This document shows positions 1 to 5,866 of a DNA stretch of 9,540 nucleotides, piece after piece; positions within the stretch are counted from its first letter, which is position 1, and every line of letters begins with the position of its first letter. Made by a program: the position numbers and the translations under genes. Source of the DNA: Rhodobacterales bacterium (GTDB lineage Bacteria; Pseudomonadota; Alphaproteobacteria; Rhodobacterales; Rhodobacteraceae); NCBI GenBank assembly GCA_009992615.1, contig JAACVA010000136.1:1-9540 (forward strand), written 5' to 3'. The notes beneath the pieces were generated by a model. It was given only the letters and a program-made list of their open reading frames with translations. It ran no database searches and was not told the origin of the DNA.

Positions 1-1
1 G

Positions 2-601
2 GCGCTGATCGAGGGTGTGCGTCGCGGCGGCCATAACCCGCGTGTCGCCTCGGGCCTCGGTGTCGTGCCGCGCGTGGTGGCAGGCGGGCGGGCGATCTAT
101 CGTGGCAAGCTGAGCCTGGATGAGGCACGCGGGCGGATCCGCGATGTCTGGCGGCCTTATCATGATGCGCTGTACGGGCTGCTGTCGGACAGTGTGGCGC
201 AATTCGGTGAGGCGGTTCTGATCGACTGCCATTCGATGCCGCACGAGGCCATCGAATCATTGGGCAGCACCCGTGGCGGGCGGCCCGAGGTGGTGCTGGG
301 CGACCGGTTCGGCGCCGCGGCGGGCAGTGACGTGATGGATCGGATCGAGGCCGCCTTTGCGCGCGCCGGTCTGCGTGTCGCGCGCAATGCGCCGTTTGCC
401 GGTGCCTATATCGCCCAGACCTATGGCCGCCCATCACGCCGTCAACATGTGGTGCAGGTCGAAATCGACCGGGCGCTGTACATGGATGAAGTCCGGGTGA
501 TGCCCAATGCGGGTTTCGCCGCGTTCAAGGAACTGATTGATGGTGTGGTGGCCGAAATTGCCGAGATCGGTCACAGCGAACTGTCCCTGGCGGCGGAATA
601 G
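2..601 (+). CDS. N-formylglutamate amidohydrolase, 3' part (5' end outside window)
   Basis: The frame is open from the left edge, so the true start lies upstream; 199 C-terminal residues and a TAG stop are visible. The family (FGase, zinc-dependent) hydrolyses N-formyl-L-glutamate to formate and glutamate, usually in the cytoplasm as the last step of a histidine degradation route. Family hallmarks seen here are RGGHNPR near the left edge, LIDCHSMP about 70 residues in (the His is probably a metal ligand), GDRFG, and the C-terminal blocks NAPFAGAYIAQTYGRPS and QVEIDRALYMDE. Full-length members are roughly 260-290 residues, so about one third is missing through the window edge and not through damage. 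No other histidine-utilisation gene is visible, so the exact physiological substrate is inferred from the family. The gene is convergent with dinB, leaving an 80-base gap. Confidence 0.9.
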   Translation, partial: ALIEGVRRGGHNPRVASGLGVVPRVVAGGRAIYRGKLSLDEARGRIRDVWRPYHDALYGLLSDSVAQFGEAVLIDCHSMPHEAIESLGSTRGGRPEVVLGDRFGAAAGSDVMDRIEAAFARAGLRVARNAPFAGAYIAQTYGRPSRRQHVVQVEIDRALYMDEVRVMPNAGFAAFKELIDGVVAEIAEIGHSELSLAAE

Positions 602-618
602 GGCGACAGGGCGGACGC

Positions 619-637
619 CTCCGGCGGGAGTATTTTT
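619..637 (+). terminator. possible short intrinsic terminator after the amidohydrolase gene
   Basis: A 4-base stem CTCC/GGAG (619-622 with 627-630, loop GGCG) is followed directly by TATTTTT. An alternative stem CGCC/GGCG (616-619 with 623-626) competes with it. The stem is short, so termination is plausible but not proven. The T-run belongs to the repeated motif annotated separately. Confidence 0.35.
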
Positions 638-649
638 GCAAAGAAGAAA
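628..649 (+). repeat. intergenic motif, copy 1 of 2
   Basis: This 22-base element reads GAGTATTTTTG, then CA, then AAGAAGAAA. It matches the element at 3659-3680 at 20 of 22 positions and in the same orientation. Both copies sit in gaps between convergent genes. From memory, similar strings (a CCTCCGGCGGGAGTATTT core followed by an AAGAAGAA tail) recur between genes in Rhodobacteraceae genomes, but I cannot verify that here. Confidence 0.6.
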
Positions 650-681
650 CCGGGCGTTGTATGGTTTCCATTCCGTTGCTG

Positions 682-1935
682 TCAGCGCAGGGCGCGGCCC
701 TTGACGATTGCCTTGTCGCCAAACCGGGCGCGGATCTGATCGGTGGCGCGCTCGGCCCGTTCGCGGCGCTCGGCTTGCGGGTCCAGAAGATCGCCGGCGG
801 TGGTGGCGGTGGCGGCGGGGGCAAGGTCGGACAGGCCGACCCCCAACAGGCGGAACGGCCCCTCGGCGGCAACCGGCGCGAACAGATCGCGGGCGGTACG
901 ATAAAGCCGGTCGGCGGTTTGAGTCGGCATGTGCAGGGTGATGCGGCGTGTCAGCAGGCTGTGGTCGGTGCGTTTCAGTTTCAGCGTGACGACGCGCCCG
1001 GCGATATTCCGGGCCTTGGCGCGGTCAGACACCTTTTCAGCGAGGCGCCAGATGTGGCCATCAAGAACGACGGGATCGGCGGTGTCGGCGTGAAAGGTGG
1101 TTTCGTTGCTGAGGCCCTTGAGCGGGGTGTGGGCCGATACACTGCGCGCGTCCTGTCCGCGCGCCAGATGCCACAGCCGTTCGCCCATGCCGCCGAATCG
1201 CGCCGCCAGATCGCGTCGATCCCAGCGCAGCAGGTCGGAAAAGGTGCGGATGCCGGCCTGTTCGAGGGTGGTCTGCGACACCGCGCCAATGCCCCAGATC
1301 ATTCGCACGGATTTGTCGCGCAGGAAATCCATCGTCTCGGCCTTGCCGATCACCGAAAAGCCGCGGGGTTTGTCGAGGTCTGAGGCGACCTTTGCCAGAA
1401 ATTTGTTGTGCGACAGCCCGATCGAACCGGTGATGCCGATTTCGTCCTTTATGCGCTTGGTCAGGCGGGCCAGCATGACGGCGGGGGGCGCGCCGTGCAG
1501 ACGGGCCGTGCCGGCCAGATCCATGAACGCCTCGTCCAGCGACAGGGGTTCGACCATGGGGGTCAGTTCGTCCATCAGGGCACGCACCTGGCGGCTGACC
1601 TGAACATACACATCCATGCGTCCGCGCACGACCACCGCCTCGGGGCAGAGTTTCAGCGCCTGGAACATCGGCATGGCGCTGCGCACGCCCTTTACGCGGG
1701 CAATGTAGCAGGCGGTGGAAACGACGCCGCGCTGCCCGCCGCCGATGATCACCGGCTTGTCGCGCAGTTCGGGGTTGTCGCGTTTTTCGACGCTTGCATA
1801 GAAGGCGTCACAGTCCATATGTGCTATTGTGAGATCCCAGAGTTCGGGATGGCTGACGATGCGCGGGCTGCCGCAGGCCGGGCAGCGCGGGGTTGGCTCG
1901 AATCGGTGAAGGCAATCGCGGCAGAGGGCTGGCAT
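682..1935 (-). CDS. dinB: DNA polymerase IV (Y-family translesion polymerase)
   Basis: The product has 417 residues. It is a cytoplasmic error-prone polymerase that copies past damaged template bases. Seen: HMDCDAFYASVE with metal-binding Asp41; SLDEAF with Asp134 and Glu135, the other catalytic acidic residues; GLSHNKFLAKVASDLDKP of the palm; a helix-hairpin-helix-like MIWGIG region; and a little-finger domain containing KLKRTDHSLLTRR. An N-terminal extension of about 35 residues carries C5-x2-C8 and C18-x2-C21, a possible zinc knuckle. The frame stays open for 244 codons upstream of the chosen ATG, but that stretch is antisense to the NUDIX and SPFH genes. The ATG at 1935 begins the conserved MPALCRDC extension and has AAGG (1942-1945) six bases upstream. 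Near the C-terminus GDLLDP resembles a sliding-clamp-binding motif without the usual leading Gln. Confidence 0.95.
   Translation of the reverse strand: MPALCRDCLHRFEPTPRCPACGSPRIVSHPELWDLTIAHMDCDAFYASVEKRDNPELRDKPVIIGGGQRGVVSTACYIARVKGVRSAMPMFQALKLCPEAVVVRGRMDVYVQVSRQVRALMDELTPMVEPLSLDEAFMDLAGTARLHGAPPAVMLARLTKRIKDEIGITGSIGLSHNKFLAKVASDLDKPRGFSVIGKAETMDFLRDKSVRMIWGIGAVSQTTLEQAGIRTFSDLLRWDRRDLAARFGGMGERLWHLARGQDARSVSAHTPLKGLSNETTFHADTADPVVLDGHIWRLAEKVSDRAKARNIAGRVVTLKLKRTDHSLLTRRITLHMPTQTADRLYRTARDLFAPVAAEGPFRLLGVGLSDLAPAATATTAGDLLDPQAERRERAERATDQIRARFGDKAIVKGRALR
796..822 (+). repeat. run of nine GGN triplets inside dinB
   Basis: Nine consecutive GGC/GGT/GGG triplets on the + strand encode, on the - strand, an Ala/Thr/Pro linker (APAATATTA) between the little-finger domain and the clamp-motif-like tail of DinB. 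The run is in frame, so gain or loss of units would change linker length without a frameshift. Confidence 0.7.
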
Positions 1936-1943
1936 GGTTGGCC

Positions 1944-1971
1944 TTGACTTGGATGGCGGTCGCACGATGAT
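1944..1971 (+). promoter_or_regulatory. candidate promoter for the NUDIX-SPFH-NfeD operon
   Basis: The -35-like TTGACT (1944-1949; 5 of 6 matches to the sigma-70 consensus) and -10-like GATGAT (1966-1971; 4 of 6) are separated by 16 bases. Transcription would start about 12 bases before the TTG start codon, leaving a very short leader. Consensus matching alone is weak evidence. Confidence 0.35.
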
Positions 1972-1996
1972 AGGGCAGGGGATGGCAGGTTGACCA
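1967..1996 (-). promoter_or_regulatory. candidate promoter for dinB
   Basis: On the - strand the -10-like TATCAT (1967-1972; 5 of 6 matches) follows the -35-like TGGTCA (1991-1996; 4 of 6) after 18 bases. The predicted leader is about 25 bases, with AAGG (1942-1945) positioned before the ATG at 1935. It shares its -10 region with the candidate + strand promoter. Confidence 0.35.
1977..1981 (+). promoter_or_regulatory. ribosome binding site supporting the TTG start of the NUDIX gene
   Basis: AGGGG lies eight bases before the TTG at 1990. The only in-frame stop just upstream is at 1945-1947, with no in-frame ATG or GTG between it and 1990. The nearby ATG at 1982 is in another frame and stops after three codons. 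Confidence 0.55.
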
Positions 1997-2445
1997 CAGT
2001 CGGTTTCGCAGGCGCAGTTCCTGAGCGGTTTACCGGGGCCAAATTGGCCCTGCTGACTGGCGGTAAGGTGATTTCGATCCTGCGGGACGATCGGGCCGAC
2101 ATTCCTTTTCCCGCGTGCTGGGATCTGCCGGGCGGCGGGCGCGAAGGCGACGAGACGCCCGCGCAATGCGCGCTTCGTGAAACCCAAGAAGAGCTTGGTC
2201 TGCTTCTGCCGGAAACCGCCCTGTTGTGGCGCCGCGCCTTTGTGTCCACCACTGACCCCGAGGCGGCCGGGTGGTTTTTTGTGGCCGAGATCACCCAGAA
2301 TCAGGTGGGGCAGATCCGGCTGGGCAATGAAGGCCAGCGTTGGCGCCAGATGGGGGTGGACCAGTTTTTGCGCCTGTCCGATGCAGTGCCTTATTTGCAG
2401 CACCGGTTGCGGGTATACTTGGACGACAGCGGGCAAGACGCCTGA
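1990..2445 (+). CDS. NUDIX hydrolase
   Basis: The product is 151 residues, a normal size for a single-domain NUDIX protein. The NUDIX box is clear: GGREGDE, seven residues, then RETQEELGL, fitting G-x5-E-x7-RE-U-x-EE-x-G-U with the catalytic and Mg-binding glutamates intact. Such enzymes hydrolyse nucleoside diphosphates linked to another moiety. WDLPGGG before the box is typical of the family, but the substrate cannot be read from sequence. The start is TTG at 1990, the only usable start codon in frame upstream of the conserved domain, with AGGGG eight bases before it. It is first in an apparent operon: its stop is 13 bases before the SPFH gene. It is divergent from dinB, so both genes may share regulation, but a role in nucleotide-pool cleaning is only a guess. 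Confidence 0.88.
   Translation: MTTVGFAGAVPERFTGAKLALLTGGKVISILRDDRADIPFPACWDLPGGGREGDETPAQCALRETQEELGLLLPETALLWRRAFVSTTDPEAAGWFFVAEITQNQVGQIRLGNEGQRWRQMGVDQFLRLSDAVPYLQHRLRVYLDDSGQDA
2017..2031 (+). promoter_or_regulatory. weak SOS-box-like sequence near dinB
   Basis: GTTC-N7-GTTT differs by one base from GTTC-N7-GTTC, the LexA operator form known in alphaproteobacteria. It lies about 80 bases upstream of the dinB start, inside the NUDIX coding region and upstream of the candidate dinB promoter. A near-match of this kind is fairly likely by chance. Confidence 0.15.
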
Positions 2446-2458
2446 AACGGAGTTTGCG

Positions 2459-3355
2459 ATGAATATTGAAGCGGTGCTGGGCGATTTGATCGGCGGGAAT
2501 ATCGTGTTGATTGCCCTTGCGGTGTTCCTTCTGATTTGCATCCTTCTGGGGGTGCGGATCGTACCGCAATCCGAAAAGTTTGTGGTCGAGCGGTTGGGCC
2601 GGCTGCGCAGCGTTCTGGGGCCGGGGATCAACTTGATTGTGCCTTTCCTGGACAAGGTTGCGCACAAGGTGTCGATCCTTGAACGTCAGTTGCCCAATGC
2701 CGAACAGGATGCGATCACCCGCGACAATGTGTTGGTGCGGGTCGAAACCAGCGTTTTCTATCGGATTCTCGAACCGGAAAAGACCGTGTACCGGATCCGC
2801 GATGTGGATGCCGCCATTGCGACGGTGGTGGCGGGAATTGTGCGCGCCGAGATCGGCATGATGGAACTGGACGAGGTGCAGAGCAACCGCGCCGAGCTGA
2901 TCGGCAAGATCAAGGTGCAGGTCGAGGGCGCCGTCGATGACTGGGGCATCGAGGTGACGCGGGCCGAGTTGTTGGACGTGAACCTGGACCAGTCGACGCG
3001 CGAGGCGATGTTGCAACAGTTGAACGCCGAACGCGCCCGCCGTGCCCATGTGACCGAGGCCGAGGGCAAGAAGCGCGCCGTCGAACTGTCGGCCGATGCC
3101 GAGCTGTACGCCGCCCAGAGGGTGGCCGAGGCGCGGCGCATCCAGGCCGACGCCGAGGCCTATGCCACCGGAGTCGTGGCCCAGGCAATTCGGGAAAACG
3201 GCATGGAGGCGGCGCAATACAACGTGGCATTGAAACAGGTCGAAGCCCTGGGGCGGATTTCCGAAAAGCAGGGCAACCAGACCATCGTTCTGCCGTCGGA
3301 TGCGGTGGATGCCTTTGGCGATGCCTTCAAGATGATGTTCGGGCGGCGGCCGTGA
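2459..3355 (+). CDS. SPFH/band-7 (stomatin/paraslipin-like, QmcA-type) membrane protein
   Basis: The product has 298 residues. One membrane segment (about residues 14-34) is followed at once by VPQSEKFVVERLGR, the usual beginning of an SPFH domain, then PGINLIVPFLDKV, RDNVLVRVETSVFYRI, GMMELDEV and WGIEVTRAELLDV. From about residue 180 to 250 lies an Ala/Glu/Arg-rich coiled coil (QLNAERARRAHVTEAEGKK onwards) as in stomatins. Family members form ring-like oligomers that organise membrane microdomains and often work with an NfeD partner, which is the next gene. The ATG at 2459 has GGAG (2449-2452) six bases before it. The frame is open further upstream, but that part is a shadow of the NUDIX gene. 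The closest named relative I can suggest is Escherichia coli QmcA; orthology is inferred. Confidence 0.92.
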   Translation: MNIEAVLGDLIGGNIVLIALAVFLLICILLGVRIVPQSEKFVVERLGRLRSVLGPGINLIVPFLDKVAHKVSILERQLPNAEQDAITRDNVLVRVETSVFYRILEPEKTVYRIRDVDAAIATVVAGIVRAEIGMMELDEVQSNRAELIGKIKVQVEGAVDDWGIEVTRAELLDVNLDQSTREAMLQQLNAERARRAHVTEAEGKKRAVELSADAELYAAQRVAEARRIQADAEAYATGVVAQAIRENGMEAAQYNVALKQVEALGRISEKQGNQTIVLPSDAVDAFGDAFKMMFGRRP

Positions 3356-3636
3356 GTTGGGCAGATTGGTGGATTTGGGGGGCTGCGGCACTGATCCTGG
3401 GGAGTCTTGAGATGGTGTTGCCCGGCTTTATCCTGTTGGGATTTGCCGTTGGTGCCGGGGTGGTGTCGGCGCTGTTTCTGGTTGGGGGGCCGATGGCCGT
3501 CTGGATAGGGGCGTCATTTCCCCTGACGCTGGCGCTGTTTGCGGTGGTCTCTCTGGTGGCATGGGTTGGCCTGCGTCGGATGGTCGGACTGCGCACCGGT
3601 CAGGTGCGTAGAATCGACAAGGACATCAACGACTGA
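3352..3636 (+). CDS. short NfeD-like membrane protein
   Basis: The product has 94 residues, mostly hydrophobic, with about three membrane segments (roughly residues 6-25, 26-46 and 50-73). A short basic tail follows (LRRMVGLRTGQVRRIDKDIND). The start is GTG at 3352, overlapping the SPFH stop in GTGA, so translation is probably coupled. The family partners SPFH proteins: NfeD membrane helices associate with the stomatin-like protein, and longer members add a C-terminal OB-fold domain. Here only the first residues of that region remain, so this is the short type. Small NfeD proteins ending in a similar D-INE-like tail are, from memory, common in Rhodobacteraceae, so I do not regard it as truncated by mutation. 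Confidence 0.85.
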   Translation: MSWADWWIWGAAALILGSLEMVLPGFILLGFAVGAGVVSALFLVGGPMAVWIGASFPLTLALFAVVSLVAWVGLRRMVGLRTGQVRRIDKDIND

Positions 3637-3658
3637 GCCTGTTGCGCCGGTCGGATTT

Positions 3659-3680
3659 GAGTATTTTTGGCAAGAAGAAA
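3659..3680 (+). repeat. intergenic motif, copy 2 of 2
   Basis: GAGTATTTTTG, then GC, then AAGAAGAAA: 20 of 22 positions equal the copy at 628-649, in the same orientation. It ends at the base immediately before the pyrF stop codon (3681-3683, on the - strand) and fills half of the 44-base gap between nfeD-like and pyrF. The GC-rich stem before copy 1 is not preserved here; the preceding bases are GCGCCGGTCGGATTT. Confidence 0.6.
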
Positions 3681-4412
3681 TCAAGATTTGGGCAGCCGAG
3701 ACTTGGGCGATGGCAGGCTGTCCAACACGCTGCGGGCGGCTTGGGCCGGGTTCGAGGCGCGCCAGATCGGGCGCCCAATCACAATGTGGTCGGCGCCGTC
3801 GTGCAGGGCCTGCGCCGGGGTGGCGATGCGTTTCTGGTCGTCGCTGGCGGCGCTGGTCGGGCGCACACCGGGCGTGACGATCAGTTTGCCTGCCGCCTCG
3901 GGCAAGGCGCGGATCGCCGCGGCCTCTTGCGGTGAGGCGATGACGCCATGGGCGCCGGCGTCCAGGGCGCGGGCGGCGCGATCGACCACCAGATCGGGCA
4001 GGGTGCCTTGGCGCATCAAGCATTCGTCAAGATCGGCGCGTTCCAGTGAAGTGAGAATTGTCACGGCAAGGATTTTGAGGTCGGAGTTTTCGGCGCCGAT
4101 CCGGGCGGCGCGGACCACATGGGGGTCGCCGTGCACGGTGAGGAAATCAAGGTCGAACTGTGCCAGGCCGCGCACCGCCGATTCTATCGTCGCGGAGATG
4201 TCGAACAGTTTCAGGTCGAGAAATATCCGTTTGCCGTGCTGCTGTTTCAGTTCGATCGCAAGGCCCATGCCGCCGCCGGTCAGCATCCCGAGGCCGATCT
4301 TGTAAAATCCGACCGCAGGGCCGATCCGTTCGACCAGGTTAAGCCCGGCGACGGCGTTTGGCACGTCAAGGGCAACGATCAGTCGGTCATCGTTCGGCGC
4401 GTGGTCTGGCAT
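3681..4412 (-). CDS. pyrF: orotidine 5'-phosphate decarboxylase
   Basis: The product has 243 residues, normal for bacterial PyrF. It decarboxylates orotidine monophosphate to UMP, the last step of de novo pyrimidine synthesis, in the cytoplasm. Seen: LIVALDVP at the N-terminus (Asp16); the active-site set Lys38, Asp66, Lys68 and Asp71 in FLDLKLFDI, with the spacing of the known Lys-Asp-Lys-Asp tetrad; VTPGVRP (179-185); and the phosphate-binding VIGRPI (211-216). The more usual His in DLKLHDI is Phe here. The ATG at 4412 was chosen over an upstream in-frame ATG (4517) because AAGGAG (4418-4423) lies five bases before it and the extra residues look unlike PyrF. It follows alkB after 266 bases, so it may have its own promoter. 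Confidence 0.96.
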   Translation of the reverse strand: MPDHAPNDDRLIVALDVPNAVAGLNLVERIGPAVGFYKIGLGMLTGGGMGLAIELKQQHGKRIFLDLKLFDISATIESAVRGLAQFDLDFLTVHGDPHVVRAARIGAENSDLKILAVTILTSLERADLDECLMRQGTLPDLVVDRAARALDAGAHGVIASPQEAAAIRALPEAAGKLIVTPGVRPTSAASDDQKRIATPAQALHDGADHIVIGRPIWRASNPAQAARSVLDSLPSPKSRLPKS

Positions 4413-4678
4413 GGCGGCTCCTTTTTTTCCAAAGTGTTTGCGCGGGGTGGGCTTGGGATGCAAGGGGTGGGCGTTGGCGGGGCGCCGCAAAGGCCGACGA
4501 AAATTGTCCGGAAACACAAAGGCGCAGATATGTGTCGTGCCTTTCCGAAGTTAGGCCCGCACACCGGCACGGCCATGTCGGCCCCCGAAGACCTTGACGC
4601 AAACCATAGGCGAGATGCGAATGATCGTGTCGGATGCCAGGGATTGATCTGGTTTCAGCAAGAAATCCCAAGCCACAG
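4413..4678. other. 266-base leader between alkB and pyrF
   Basis: This is the longest gene-free stretch of the window. Apart from the pyrF ribosome binding site (AAGGAG at 4418-4423) it holds the G-rich tract at 4444-4482 and an imperfect inverted repeat at 4640-4669 (GGGATT/AATCCC). I found no convincing sigma-70 promoter and no credible small coding region. Open frames crossing it overlap gene ends and show no family likeness. Confidence 0.5.
4444..4482 (+). repeat. G-rich tract with quadruplex pattern and a 20-base-period direct repeat
   Basis: On the + strand there are six tracts of three or four G (4444-4447, 4449-4451, 4455-4457, 4464-4467, 4469-4471, 4479-4482) separated by loops of 1, 3, 6, 1 and 7 bases, fitting the usual G3+N1-7 quadruplex pattern. 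GGGGTGGGC occurs twice, at 4444-4452 and 4464-4472, exactly 20 bases apart. The tract lies 32 bases upstream of the pyrF ATG; the transcript strand is correspondingly C-rich. Confidence 0.55.
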
Positions 4679-5809
4679 CTATTTGGGCAATGGATTGGTG
4701 GCCTTGGTGTAGGGGCCCCAATCGGTGATCTCGGGATAATGGCGTTTGCGCCATTGCCGCACCCTGGGGTTCATGCGGTGCCGCCAGAGCGGCGGCACCA
4801 TGGCCAGCATTGTCATGATCGGATAGCCATAGGGCAGTTGCGGAGCCTTGTCCGGCGTATAGGTTTGCAGAAGGGGAAACCGGCGATCAGGCTTGTAATG
4901 GTGATCGGAATGGCGTTGCAGGTTGATCAGCAGCCAATTCGATGCCCGCTGGGCGGCGTTCCAGGAATGGTGCGGCAGCACATGTTCGTATTTGCCTGCG
5001 CCCAGGTGTCTGCGCGTCAGGCCGTAGTGTTCGACATAATTAACCAATTCCAGTTGCCACACGGCGATGAAGGCCGAAAACAGCAGCAACCCGAGGCCGG
5101 ACAGCCCGCCGAGAATCAGGGCGAACACCACGAAACCACCCTGAAGGGCGCCATAGCGCCAGAATGGATTGCTGCGGTGGTTGGCAGGCAGGCCCTTGCG
5201 CGCCAGCATCGCCGCCTCGGCCCGCCAGGCCGAACGGAAGCATTGCCACAGCACCCGGGGAAAGAACCGGTGGAACCCTTCATTATAAAGCGCCGTCACG
5301 GGATCGCGCGGGGTGGCGACATAGCGGTGGTGCACCAACATGTGTTCACTGCGGAAGTGGGAATAAAACACCATGGCCAGAAGCAGGTCGGCCATGCCGC
5401 GTTCGATCTTTGATTTCTGATGCATCAGTTCATGGGCATAGTTGATGCCGATGGTGCCGTTTATGACTCCGACGCCAAAGAACAGGCCGATTTTTTCCCA
5501 GGTGCCCAGATGCGCCGCCTGTGCGCTATACCAAAGCAGCCAGAGGGTAAGCCCGGCCTGTACCGGAAACCAGATCAGGGTGATCAGGCGATACCAGAAC
5601 AGCTGTGCGTCGGGGGTTTGAGGATCGGCGTTGGAGGTGTCCAGCCCGGCAAAGACATCGACGATTGAGAACAGATACCATGTGCACAGTGGCACCAGCA
5701 GCACCGCCCAGCCCCCCTGTACAGCACCAATCACAAGGATCGGCACCAGCGCCAGTGACAGCCAGAAGGGCAGGGCGCGGGTGATGCCTGCGACGGCTTT
5801 TTTGGTCAT
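4679..5809 (-). CDS. alkB: AlkB-like membrane di-iron hydroxylase (putative alkane 1-monooxygenase)
   Basis: The product has 376 residues. It belongs to the integral-membrane AlkB/desaturase superfamily, which binds two irons through clustered histidines and hydroxylates the end of alkyl chains with electrons from rubredoxin. Seen: box 1 HELMH (126-130), box 2 EHMLVHH (155-161), NYVEHYGL (257-264), PHHSWN (279-284) and box 3 LQRHSDHH (297-304), with hydrophobic segments around 15-55, 72-98, 107-124 and 223-250. These match AlkB in order and spacing. Box 1 normally reads like HELGHK and box 2 like EHNxGHH, so residues next to the iron ligands differ while the histidines remain. The ATG at 5809 has GAGG (5816-5819) six bases before it; an earlier in-frame start adds 19 unlikely residues. 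No rubredoxin gene is visible. Alkane as substrate is a family inference; another lipid is possible. Confidence 0.85.
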   Translation of the reverse strand: MTKKAVAGITRALPFWLSLALVPILVIGAVQGGWAVLLVPLCTWYLFSIVDVFAGLDTSNADPQTPDAQLFWYRLITLIWFPVQAGLTLWLLWYSAQAAHLGTWEKIGLFFGVGVINGTIGINYAHELMHQKSKIERGMADLLLAMVFYSHFRSEHMLVHHRYVATPRDPVTALYNEGFHRFFPRVLWQCFRSAWRAEAAMLARKGLPANHRSNPFWRYGALQGGFVVFALILGGLSGLGLLLFSAFIAVWQLELVNYVEHYGLTRRHLGAGKYEHVLPHHSWNAAQRASNWLLINLQRHSDHHYKPDRRFPLLQTYTPDKAPQLPYGYPIMTMLAMVPPLWRHRMNPRVRQWRKRHYPEITDWGPYTKATNPLPK

Positions 5810-5837
5810 GTGGCGCCTCGAATAAAAGCTTGGCCAC

Positions 5838-5866
5838 AGCCTAGACGGAAAAGCGTTAAGGCTCAA
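5838..5866 (-). promoter_or_regulatory. weak candidate promoter for alkB
   Basis: On the - strand TTGAGC (5861-5866; 4 of 6 matches) and TAGGCT (5838-5843; 3 of 6) are spaced by 17 bases. The -35 overlaps the mutY stop codon. With only 53 bases between mutY and alkB, readthrough from mutY is the simpler explanation. Confidence 0.25.

Noticed and set aside
661..1383. Long + strand open frame (240 codons) opposite dinB
   Set aside because: It is antisense to a clearly recognised dinB, starts outside any regulatory context and is Gly/Ala/Gln-rich as expected from the complement of GC-rich codons.
1936..2667. Upstream continuation of the dinB frame on the - strand (244 further codons)
   Set aside because: It runs antisense to the NUDIX and SPFH genes and shows no family similarity; the ATG at 1935 starts the conserved DinB extension.
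2291..3391. 366-codon - strand open frame opposite the SPFH gene
   Set aside because: It is His/Leu/Gln-rich shadow protein of the strongly recognised SPFH coding sequence.
4379..4576. Short - strand frame (65 codons) in the pyrF leader
   Set aside because: It overlaps the pyrF start, has no ribosome binding site and its Pro/Cys-rich product matches nothing I recognise.
4640..4669. Inverted repeat GGGATT/AATCCC downstream of alkB
   Set aside because: The loop is 18 bases and there is no T-run after it in the alkB direction, so I do not call it a terminator.
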